Origin: Porpolomopsis calyptriformis
Lineage: Eukaryota > Basidiomycota > Agaricomycetes > Agaricales > Hygrophoraceae
Reading direction: 5' to 3'
Assembly (NCBI GenBank): GCA_951640195.1
Contig: OX621167.1
Location: forward strand, 124,001 to 188,000
DNA: 64,000 bases
In this document: one piece after another, positions 21,801-31,968 of the stretch
How positions within the stretch are numbered: position 1 is the stretch's first letter
How the letters are laid out: every line of letters starts with the position of its first letter
Program-made: the position numbers and the translations under genes
Notes under the pieces: model-generated
Database searches by the model: none
What the model saw: the letters and a program-made list of their open reading frames with translations, nothing else
Told to the model about the DNA's origin: nothing

Positions 21801-24194
21801 ACAAGTGATCATGCCTGCTCTGCCAGTGGTTTTAGCCAACTACACCGGAATTATGGAGTATCTTCCTACAAGCGTCAGTAATCTCCAATGGAAAATAGGG
21901 ACAAGACGTACGACCAAGACCATTCCCCTCACACCTGAAGCATTTTCTTCCATGCAAACCACTCTCTGCGACATCATAAATAACCAGCCCGATCTCCTAG
22001 GCCGATTCGGGTCCTTTTTCTTTGTTGTAGATGCTCGAGGTATCAAACTGCTCTCTAAGCAGCACCACCCAACCGAGAATATATATCAGGCACTCTGTTC
22101 GATGATTCCTAACATGGACTGGGATTATATGAAGGACCGATCGCATGGAGAACTCTTGCTTGATCTTGGGATTTCATACCATCCTCCTTCTAGGGAGGAT
22201 CAGGAGCCATTGGTAGGGCTGTGGAGGTTAGATAGGATCGACGACTCGTACGACCTTATGGGGATGAAAAAAGGAATGACCCATTATACTGCCATGTTTG
22301 GAGCTTATGGAGGGAGACAGGCTGAAACCAAGTTGAAGAAAAGTCGGCTTGTACACCTTTGCTTCCGATCCAGCTACAACCTTTGCTTTGAGGTGGTGCG
22401 ACTTCCTGGCCAAACGAACTACCTATGTGATGACTGTGATGCAGTCAAGACAAATGACCGATTCATGACTAGCTGTGATCACTGGAAAAAGCTGTTTCAA
22501 TCTTCTCAAATCCAGTCATTCGGCGTTAGAGAAGAAGTTAGAGGGAGTGGGTTAGCCATTATAAAGCTTCTTGATGTAGCATCTGAAAAGGTAAGCAGCG
22601 AAATAACTGCAAACTAGAAATGTCTAATGATTGCCAGGCACAAGACTATATGTCGTCTGACCCTATCATTTGGATCAAGTCGAGCCTCTTTTTCAAGTTG
22701 TTGGCAAGAAGGCTAGCAGAGTTTCAAAACATCCAACTACACCTTTCACGAAATCGACCAAGCAACTATGGGATGATGGCTACGCTTATCATCCACCTGA
22801 TTAAGCACACCATGGTCACGCCAAGGATAAAGCACACATTCTTGAATGATGTGTTGCGAGACCTTCGTTTCAGTTCGATAATGTGGAGGTTCGGAATGTT
22901 CTTTCTTCACGACCTCAAGTTGAAGAAAGGAGTGCTATCTCTAAGAGAACTACCGGAGGAGGATCCAGCTGAGGTTATCCAAGCGTATGGACAGTCCTTG
23001 AAGAAGCCACAGGCAACTCAAGCCAACCAGCCATATCACCTTATTCAAATGTATCAGCAAGATGCGTGCCCTTGGGGTCCTGATCCATCTTGGTCAAGAA
23101 TTCAGAAACTGTTGGAAACCGAGCCAGAGATTTTCCTTAGGGAATGGAGGTTGGATGATGACTGGGAAGCTCCTGAACTGCTTTACACAAAGCTGTTGTT
23201 TGTTGAGTTCACGCATCAGCTGTGGCTAAGTCTGGCAGAGCAGTTTGCATCAGCAGGTGTTTTACCCAAGCCAACCACAGTTCAGGAAGCAATGGAGACT
23301 TGGACGGTACCTGCGATTCAGCATATCATAGGCATTGACCATTGCCGATTCCTTCCTTCGAGCTGTGGCCTTAAAGGAAAGCTTCCTTTGAGTCACTCCC
23401 ATGATCTATCATTTTCAGCACGTCGGGCAACCTTCTTCCCTGAACAAACTATCCAGATCCCAGAGAATTCAGTCTGGAAACCATACACCCAGCCTGGAGG
23501 ATATATCTCCACTTACCACCAATATCTTGTGGATTGGGATATGGATGAAGGTGATCAGCTCTGCCGTGAATTGGACAATATATTTGGCCAGTTACAATGC
23601 CTTCCTGTAGGTGGCCTATCGAATAAAAAGGGGAAACAAGTCATATGGGGGATGAAATCAGGCAAGATCAACTTTATTTCGAATTCAAAGTTCTATCGGA
23701 TTGAAGAAATTGGGAAAGAGGTGGCTGCGCGTCCACGAACTCAGGTCCTAAAAAGGCCTCATGCTTCAAAGAATATACTTCAGAGACGACTAGATGAAAC
23801 CTTGGGGAGATCGATAAAACCACCTATTCGGAGCCGAAAGTCTGCCAAAATCTACCAAAAACGAAAGCCTCCTGTGAGACAGAAAGCAGACAACAATCCT
23901 TCAGGTTCAGAGAGCGGGAAAGAGCAACAGGTTAGGGTTACTCGCTCAAAGGCCAAGGCTGCCCAGAAAGACGAGGGAAGAAAGGGGGTGAGTGGTGTGC
24001 GGATAACTCGGTCAAGAATGAACGCTGCTAGGAAAGATGCGGAGAGAGAAGATTCAGGTTCAGGAAGACATATAGTAGGTAGATCTCAGTCAAGAGTCAA
24101 GGCTGCTAGGGAACGGGCAGATTTAGAGTCTGATTCCGATTCCGATTCATTAGAGTACACAGATGAGCCAGGATCAGAGCAATCTAGTAGCTAA
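18839..24194 (+). CDS. Large uncharacterised protein (about 1,646 aa), unit 1
   Basis: Eight exons join in phase: 18839-18916, 19001-19159, 19243-19347, a 14-base micro-exon 19401-19414, 19466-19543, 19593-19741, 19790-22590 and 22638-24194. The intron 22591-22637 (GTAAGC...CTAAT...CCAG) fuses two long frames that otherwise look like separate genes. A further in-frame intron at 20311-20364 is possible. The N-terminus is acidic and Ser-rich. A region around LALFDYQQEKVLVFSHG and ADTGSWMASLCQEIFDNGW resembles a Ulp1 fold with the DCG nucleophile replaced. An Asn/Asp repeat follows near residue 515. The large centre (FIGPINIHLLPLLDDKPPF and on) matches nothing I can name. The C-terminus has three basic repeats (VTRSKAKAA, ITRSRMNAA, GRSQSRVKAA) and an acidic tail. 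It looks nuclear; the function is unknown. Confidence 0.75.
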
Positions 24195-24250
24195 TGTATC
24201 GATTTGAAGATTATATATTCACAGGTCTATTCTACCTATATGTGTTACAC

Positions 24251-26300
24251 TGCTCATTGTGGTACCCCAATCAGTCTGCCCATGGGGATGTGGTTATTCT
24301 GGGATGTTATCACACTAATGCTATTGATTGAACATAACATGCTGATGGTTAGAGAGCTCGGTGAGAAGTTGAAGGTATAACCTCTGATACCTCTTGCATG
24401 CTAATTACGGTACCCCAATTATTCCACACATGAGGATTGGACTACTCCTGATGTTTGTAGCACCAATGCTATTGATTGAACATAAAATCCTGATGCTTAG
24501 AGGGCTCTCTGATAAGTTGAAGGTATACCCTCCCATACCTGTTGTATACTTATTGCAGCACCCTAGTTAATCCACACATGATGATTGAACTATTCCTAAC
24601 CTTTGTAATACTCATGCTATTGATTGAACATAAAATCCTGATACTCGGAGAGCTCTGTGATAAGTTGAAGGTATATCATCCGATACTTCTTACATACTAT
24701 ACCCCAATCATTCCACACATGAGGATTAGACTACTCCTGACCTTTGTAACACTAATGCTGTTGATTTAACATAAAATCCCGATGCTTAGAGAGCTCTCTG
24801 ATAAGTTAAAGGTATACCACCCCATGATATCTTATATACTTATTGCGGCACCCTAGTCAATCCATACACGAGGATTAGACTATTCCCAATGTTTATAACA
24901 CTAATGCTATTGATTGAACATGAAATCCTGATGCTCAGAGAGCTCTGTGATAACTTGAAGGTATACCCCCCCCTACCTCCTGTATACTTCTTGCGGCACC
25001 CCAGTCTATCTACACATGATGATTGGACTATTCCCAATGTTTGTAACACAGGTGCTATTGATTGAACATGAAATCCTGATGCTCAGAGAGCTCTGTGATA
25101 AGTTAGAGATATACCCCCCTATACCCCTTATATAGCTTATTGCAGTGCCTCATTCTGTCCATATATTGTCATTCCGAGCATCTGTAACACTGGTGCTATT
25201 GATTGAACATGAAATTGTGATGTTTAAAGAGGTCTGTGATAAGTTGGAGATATACTCCCCCATACCCCTTATATAGCTTATTGCAGTACCTCATTCTGAC
25301 CATATATTGTTATTCCAAGCATCTATAACACTGGTGCTATTGATTGAACATGAAATTGTGATGTTTAAAGAGGTCTGTGATAAGTTGGAGATATACTCCC
25401 TCATACCCTTTATATACCTTATTGGAGTGCCTTATTCTACCCATATATTGTTATTCCGAGCATCTATGACACTAGTGCTATTGATTGAACATGAAATTAT
25501 GATGTTTAAAGATGTCTGTAATAAGTTGGAGATATACCCCCCCATACCCCTTATATAACTGATTGCGGTACCCTAAATGGTCTATAACTTAGGATTTTTG
25601 TATTCCCCACCTCTATGACACTGGGGCTATTGATTGAATATAAAACCCAGGTTTTTAAAGACCTCTGTAATAAGTTGGAGATATACCCCCCCATACCCCT
25701 TATATAGCTTATTGCGGTACCTTATTCTGCCTATACATCAGGATTTTGTTATTCCGAGCCTCTATGACACTACTGCTATCGATTGAACATGAAATCCTGA
25801 TTTTTAAAGAGCTCTGTGATAAGTTGGAGATATACCCCCCCATACCCCTTATATAGCTTATTGCGGTACCCCAAATGGTCTATAAATCAGGATTTTTGTA
25901 TTCCCAGTATCTGTGACACTAGTGCTATCGATTGAACATAAAATCCTGATTTTTAAAGAGCTCTGTGATAAGTTGGAGATATACCCCCCCATACCCCTTA
26001 TATCACTGATTGCGGTACCCCAAATGGTCCATAAATTGGGATTTTTGTATTCCCCACCTCTATGACACTGGGGCTATCGATTGAATATGAAACCCCGATT
26101 TTTAGAGCAGTCTATAGCTACTTATACTTATGCCTCCTCCTAAAACCTTACTATCTTCCACCACGACATACCAAATGCTCTAAAAATCGGAATTTTCTGT
26201 GGGCCCACCATTAGTTCACTGTGCCTATCGAATGGATATGAAATTGTGATTTATAGAGTGCAATACAATAGCTGGGCTGCATAATGGTATAAATGGAGTA
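24251..26300. repeat. Tandem satellite array, 14 units of about 147 bp, unit 1
   Basis: The marker CTATTGATTGAACAT (or a close variant) starts at about 24321, 24469, 24617, 24758, 24907, 25054, 25196, 25337, 25478, 25627, 25776, 25925, 26074 and 26225. The spacing is 141-151 bases, most often 147-149. Each unit also has a GATAAGTTGGAGATATACCC segment, a C7-8 run and TTGCGGTACCCC. Late units contain an inverted pair (AAATCGGGATTTTT and AACCCCGATTTTTA). The array follows the large gene directly and lies at the right end of the 29.3-kb unit. It does not encode protein. Eight of the 17 differences between units 1 and 2 fall here or just beyond it. Confidence 0.9.
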
Positions 26301-26409
26301 TTTTACATATATCTCAAGAATGGGACCGCCAATTTTTTTAATTTATGGCTTAAACCGATTGTATTGGGATGCCCTAACGATCCCCCAAAGAATTTTGAAT
26401 TAATTTTGT

Positions 26410-26484
26410 GCCAGCATTTTGGTCATTTTGTTGATAATGGGTCCCTGATATATAAATACTAGATTTTGACCAATAAATGCTGGC
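26410..26484. repeat. Imperfect inverted repeat spanning the unit junction
   Basis: GCCAGCATTTTGGTCA (26410-26425) is mirrored by TGACCAATAAATGCTGGC (26467-26484) around a loop of about 41 bases. The junction between units (26450|26451) lies within the loop. At the end of unit 2 only the left arm is present (55720-55735), so the two arms belong to opposite ends of the repeated unit. Confidence 0.7.
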
Positions 26485-26667
26485 CTCTGCCACACTGAAC
26501 TTGGAAGAAGCTTGTAAAAGATGATGCTCAGACTTGCAACAAAGGAAGGTCTTATCTGTTGATCACACAGAGGATACTATCGAACACTGCCCCATGCTCA
26601 GGAGGCAACTTGTATCAAAGGAAGATGTGGTACAATATAGTCGTATACATGGGCAGGTCCACACCAC

Positions 26668-29600
26668 TCATGTTGATTGGGTTTCGCCCACCTTCTTCCT
26701 TCCACCTTCCTTCCACTTAGCGTGTGCCCAGGCGTCAGGTGGCACAGGGAACGGCAAAATACAGTACTTGTATGGCCGCAAGTGCTTTTTGTCACAGTCC
26801 TGTACAAAGTTAGGTCGACGAACCTTCTGCACACGCGACTTGCAGAATCCACATGAAAGGCGGCACCAATCGCCCTTCTTATCAAGCATGCTTGACGTTA
26901 CAAAACAGCCCACACCACATGTCGGACATGCCGGAGGATCCAATCCCCATGGGCAGTCCTCGTTGGAGAGCGCGAATTGCGTGACGGAAATGTCACCTCC
27001 TGATTCCGATTCCGATCCCTTCCATGCACGAATGAGCAGGACGGGTGTGTGTGAGAGGATGTCTACTCGGTCAAATGACCGATGCAGCGCTTCCTCCACA
27101 TCCTGCATGTTCTTCTCTTGCTGAAGGAATGCCAGCTCAACGAATAACGGCAATGCAGATGTGACTTTGATAGGCGATAACACCTTTGCGGAGAATCCAA
27201 TGACCCAAGTGAAGATATTACTAGAAGGAGGGATAAAACGGTTTATTGATTGTTGGGCAGAAGTCGCAAAGGGGAAGGGGAAGAGGGAAATCCTGCATAC
27301 CTTTCAACCAGGGACTTCCACGACTGTAGACTTCCCTCGTGGTGAAATGTGTGCCCACAGCACAGGGCAATCAAGCCCTTGATTGATGGGTTCTGCATAA
27401 ACACGGGATCGTATGCATCCTGCATAGTAGCGCGTAGAATCTGGGGAAACCGGTTCCGGTTCAGTTCCAGTTCGACGATAGCATCTTCTTATGAAGTCCT
27501 CCAACAACTACTTACTTCGGTGATGTGGGCGTGGCGGTTGGTTTTGGCCCCTGGGAATGCGTAGACTAACTCCCCCGTTTGAACTGTAGTATGGCCTTCA
27601 AGGACGACAAGGACTGCTGAGTTCGGGAATCGCTTTATCCACTCCACCGCTTGTGAGCGCAATGCTTTGAGAGTGCGTCCATTATTCAAGTAAACGTATA
27701 TAGTCTGGAGCTGTTTATAGAATACCATAAGCCTAAATCACTCGGTCATTCGAGGAAACGTCCCTCACCTGGTCATCCTGCTCGTGCTTGTAAAAGTCTT
27801 TCAATCGCCCTGCGATATTCGGGGCGGTTAGTGTCTCTTTGACCATTCTTGCCTCACATGTGTATATGTGGATGTAGAGGAGGGGGGTTATAACCCTCCC
27901 CCCGTGGAAGAATGATTTTATTCGTGAGTTGATTGTATACTGAAGAAGGAAAATCAGTGGTGTTGTCTTGCATGAAGTAGATCCAAACCTTGGGAAGTAT
28001 TTTTTTGAGGCGACAATGCCTCAGGCAGTACCATGGAGTTCCCTCAGGAACATCCCACTGGACACACGCAGTCGAGTCCGAGGAAACACACAGCATGACA
28101 CCACACCCTGGTTCACTGCATACCACAAATGACCCACCATCACTACAATATTGGCAAAACTATCCAAAACATGCAGCATATTAGCGGGACTCGTAATAAA
28201 TTATTTTTCCTCCCATCTTCTTACCATCTTTGCCGACCCCTTGCCTTGTGCTTCATCATCATCTTGAGATGATGATGCCGTTTCCGACGTCAGTTTATCC
28301 ATGTTCTCCAATGAATGGAGAAAGTCTTCGCCAGGGTTTCCTGGCAGTGCATCCGTGATGCAGGTTGACGTGTGAAACCCATAGCGCCGTCGCTTCACTG
28401 CACGGCCACCTGCAGCAGCCTTCCTCTTCCTCTTCTCGGGCACACGGTTGGAAGTCTGTTTTTTCGTCGCTCCACTTGACGAACTCCTCCTCTCTGCACC
28501 CACATGCTTCGCATTGGGTTGAGATGGTGGATCCAGGGAGGGGGAGGATGCAGGCAACGGATGGTTGTTGATTGAAGATGATGCTGTGAGCATCGGATCA
28601 ATGCCGAAGTTTTCATCCTGAAGTGGAGGTGATGTTGGCTTGCCTCCGCTCGAGCTGGTTGCTTTGTTTAAAAAGAGTGTGTAATGTCAACAACTGTTCA
28701 TCAAAGAAACAATGTAGGATGATGTACATGGAATGTTTGCCAAGTCACCGAGGTCGAAATTGAACTCGGGCTGGTTCTCTGCTATACTGCCGCGCATCAC
28801 AGCAGCAGGTTGATTAGCTGCATCCTTGGCTGGGGCGGCAGGGTTGGCAGGGGCGGCAGGTGTCGCAGGGGCGGTGGATTTGGCTGGGGGGGCGGATTTA
28901 GCTGGGGGGGCGGATTTGGCTGGGGGGGCGGATTTGGCTGGGGCAGCAGGGTTGGCGGTGGCGGCGGGTTTGGCTGGGGCAGTGGTTTGGGCTGGGGCGG
29001 CGGGTTTGGCAGGGGCGGTGGATTTGGCAGGGGCAGTGGGGTTGACAGTGGCGGATTTGGCTGGGGCAGCAGGGTTGGCGGTGGCGGCGGTTTTAGCTGG
29101 GGCGGTGGTTTGGGCTCGGGCGGCGGTTTTAGCTGGGGCGGTGGTTTGGGCTCGGGCGGCGGGTTTGGCAGGGGCGGTGGGTTTGGATGCAGGAATGGGC
29201 TGGGCTGGGGCGGTGGCTTGGTTGCCGGTATTTTCAAATGTTGCGAGCGTTAGTTTGTTTCCGACTTGCACCTGTTCCAATGCTGCCAACAATGGCTCTA
29301 GACTACCACAGAATGTGGGTCATTATGCTATGCCACAGATCAGATCCAATACATACCTGTGTGAGTCGGCCTTGTCTTTCGTGAGATCGATGGGCCGAGA
29401 TGTGGAGGTAGATGGAGATGGAGCCGACTGGTGGGTCTGTTCACCTACTTGGCGCTCTTGGCCAGGATCGGAAGGAGGCTGGGTGGCTTGGGTAAGGGGT
29501 GGTTGGTGGATGAGGGCATTTGGCTGCGTGCTAGTTGGTGATGATATGTTAATAAAGAGACATAAAGATATGTTTGTTTGTTTGTTCATACTCTATGCCG

Positions 29601-29818
29601 CGTGCAGAAATTTTGGGAGAAGGTGAGATGTTCAGGAAATCGTTGGGATTCCAACCACCTTCATTGGGTTCAGGGGTATAGCGTGGTGAAGGTTGATTGG
29701 TTGTGTGGCCTTGGGTCGGGGAGATATTCATCGGAGAGGGTGGGTTGCCTTGGGAGGAATCACTATCAGAGTAATCATCCCCATGAAAGTTGCTAGTCGC
29801 TGATTGTGTATGGGGCAT
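26668..29818 (-). CDS. Cys-rich nuclear protein with Ala/Pro repeat, unit 2
   Basis: This is the only full copy in the window. Exons join in phase from the ATG at 29818: a Ser/Pro/Thr-rich start, SLEPLLAALEQVQVGNKLTL, then an Ala/Pro/Lys repeat (28805-29235). A Ser-rich region with a bipartite basic signal (PEKRKRKAAAGGRAVKRRR) follows. The C-terminal third has a zinc-finger-like VCSEPGCGVMLCV...WYCLRHC, then SAVLVVLEGHTTVQTGELVY, VLLIRAWKGSESESGGD and a second Cys cluster, CPTCGVGC...CRLSCGFCK. The length is about 800 residues. This arrangement resembles an expanded agaricomycete family of unknown role. The exon structure below 28130 is uncertain. The gene is divergent from the protease gene at 30227. 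Confidence 0.55.
28805..29235 (-). repeat. In-frame minisatellite (Ala-Pro-Ala-Lys type)
   Basis: A GC-rich variable repeat based on GGCTGGGGCGG / GGATTTGGCTGG words encodes repeated APAKPAA, APAKSA and ARAQTTAPAK segments in the minus frame. It includes at least three consecutive PPAKSA repeats. Several units are 18-27 bases, so copy-number change would keep the frame. Other frames stay open only because of this composition. Confidence 0.75.
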
Positions 29819-30226
29819 TGCAGCTAATCGTGTATGAAAAGTCTGTTGTAACGGCGCTAAGGAAAAAGAGACTCACGTGATTTGATTTTTTTTTTTTTTT
29901 TTTGAATTCAGCAAATGTATGCGCTAAGATGCACTAGTTAGTTCTATATTACTATACACAACCAACTCTGCAACTTTGTTCGCAGCCTTATAAGTGGGTT
30001 GTCCCAGGGCTTTGGCTCACGCAGTGAGTTTCATGAGTTGTGTCGTGATTTGATTTAATCGACAGGCAAACGAAGGCTGCAAGAAGTGAAGTAAAGTGAA
30101 CTGGTGGCTAGTCCTATAAGGATTTCTAGGAAACCCCGAAGCCTCACATAGAGTCGCTTTGTGAGGTGAGTGTTTATGTGTGGGTTCCATTAGTGTACGC
30201 GAATCAACTTAAGCTGGAATTAAGGA
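29819..30226. promoter_or_regulatory. Divergent intergenic region, unit 2
   Basis: Same as 509-916 with A instead of G at 30189. The E-box is at 29874-29879. Confidence 0.4.
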
Positions 30227-31834
30227 ATGGCTGAAGTTTTCGCCAACGATGAAAGCCTCTGGAATCAGTCGACAACCCCCCCCGTTAGCAAGTTCACTAA
30301 ATGGACCTTTGGACGTAATTTCATCTGGATAGGCACGATATGCTGCGAATTGCATGATGATGGCCTCCCAGCATTCGAGCTTGCGCTCTTTGATGCGCAC
30401 TACATGTATTGGCATACAAGTGCTACTGGCCAGTACAGCCATAACTACAACTACCACACTCGGTTGCGTGCTGCCATAGAGGACTACTTCAAGGGGGTGA
30501 AGGGGCATAATTTGCGCTCGCCTGAAGTCCTCACCCCATGGCTATGGCGAACATTCTGTGGATGCACCCATATCCCAGAGGGCCGCAATGACTTTATGGA
30601 ACTCATTAAGAGATATGGTGCCTGGAAGGATGAAGGCATGCCTGCACCCTCTCTGGACGGTGAGTGTAATGAGATATTTATTCACGCTTCGATTTTAATT
30701 TTAATTGACACGCAGAGTGGGAAAGGGCTTTAAAAACCCCCAGTGTCCAGCTTTATCTGCCCAGGTGGCTAGAAATTTCAAAAGACCACCTAGGCTTCCC
30801 AGAGAAAAAGACAAGACTTTACGCCTGGCAATTCCATGTGTTTTTGCGAGCATGCCCAAGCAGTACTATTGCAGCTGGTAAGACATTGCGTTTTCTCTGC
30901 TTGTTGAAGACTAACTATTTGGTGTAAAAGAGGCAAACAAACCATTGAAATTTGTCGACACCCCGATCTATGCCTTTTTCTCCAAGGAAGAGCGTTCCAC
31001 GATGCCTTGGATACGTCTGCTTGCAGACCCATCCTTGGTATGCCCACGCTCCACCTCCCTCGTTGACCACAAAGCTCTACAAAAGCTTAACCCAGGCGCC
31101 GAATTGGATGACTCTATCCTAGGCTCATACATCGATCTCTGTCGGGCTCAGAATAAGGATAAAGAAGTAAAACTGATATCGACATATTTCTGGCCTCAGG
31201 TATCAAACCTAGACCACAAGGATTATGGTGGCGCAACAAGGTTGCTCTCTGCAGAGTTGGTAAGCCCTTTTCCCAAACGTTTCCTTCCTTCCATCGATCT
31301 GACAGGTTACCAAGAATGGCCAAAAGGTCAAACGTGGATGGTATGCAGCTGCTTTGTCCTCCATCAACGAGACGTTGGAAACCTTGAAGTCCCTTTATAT
31401 CCCCGTAAACCAAAACCAAAATCACTGGCTGCTGCTGAGGATGAACTTCACGGATCGACGCTGGGAGTTCTATGATAGTATGACTGCATGCGGAAATGCG
31501 AAGACCCGGGCAGGCATTATTAAAGTGAGATTTTCAAGCCACAGAGTTCCTGATTAAATGCTGACAGGTGTCGAAAAAGGCTGTCAGCGATTATCTCACC
31601 ACTGAGGTGAATTATAATCTCTCTGGGTGGAATTGCGAAACAGATATGTCTGTGCCGCAACAAAAAGGGTCCACAGATTGCGGGGTGTATACCTGTCAAT
31701 ATCTCAAGTGGCTGGTCAACGGTATGGCTATACCTTCAGTTTTGGAAGAGGCTGATGTTGCTGATTTTCGGAATATGATGATCATGGAGCTGGTTTCTGG
31801 GAAGCTTAGGATTGGCGATCGCAAGGAATCTTAA
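30227..31834 (+). CDS. Ulp1-like cysteine protease, unit 2
   Basis: Identical in every exon to the gene at 917-2524, including the His, Asp, Gln and Cys active-site positions and all four introns. It lies convergent with the AT-hook gene copy at 31969. Confidence 0.85.
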
Positions 31835-31968
31835 TATACACTCACTGTACTATTCACCTGGTTTTTGTCTGAAGATGGGGTAGCTTTATTAGCTGTAATA
31901 GCATTCAGCATTCGTTCAGCATTCGTTCATTCAGCCATTCTATTCATTTGTGCATCGCAACCTTGTCT

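Larger units (their letters stand above)
1..26450. repeat. Tandem unit 1 (left-truncated copy of a 29.3-kb repeat)
   Basis: Every reading frame and intergenic stretch here recurs in the same order and orientation exactly 29,310 bases downstream. The only differences I found are 17 single-base transitions. Identity stops abruptly after 26450 (equivalent to 55760). Because the period is 29,310 and the next unit starts directly after 26450, about 2.86 kb of unit 1 should lie left of the window. This is seen directly for bases 1-26450 and inferred for the missing part. Confidence 0.93.

Noticed and set aside
19837..22617. The 926-codon frame as a complete gene
   Set aside because: It begins with TTG, not ATG, and is one internal exon of the larger gene. 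Both ends continue in phase through introns.
25307..25558. An open frame inside the satellite array (FRASITLVLLIEHEIVMF-like repeats)
   Set aside because: The peptide repeats only because the DNA does. Neighbouring units break the frame.
24251..26300. A CRISPR-like array
   Set aside because: Units of about 147 bases are similar throughout, with no alternation of short repeats and unique spacers, and the host is a eukaryote.
26410..26484. A Helitron 3' hairpin and CTRR end at the junction
   Set aside because: The arms are long and imperfect, no CTRR end lies at the boundary, and no Rep/helicase gene was seen.
28826..29626. A 266-codon Gly/Ala-rich frame on the + strand
   Set aside because: It is a shadow of the Ala/Pro-coding minisatellite on the minus strand. 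It has repeat composition only, and runs antisense through the first exons of the minus-strand gene.
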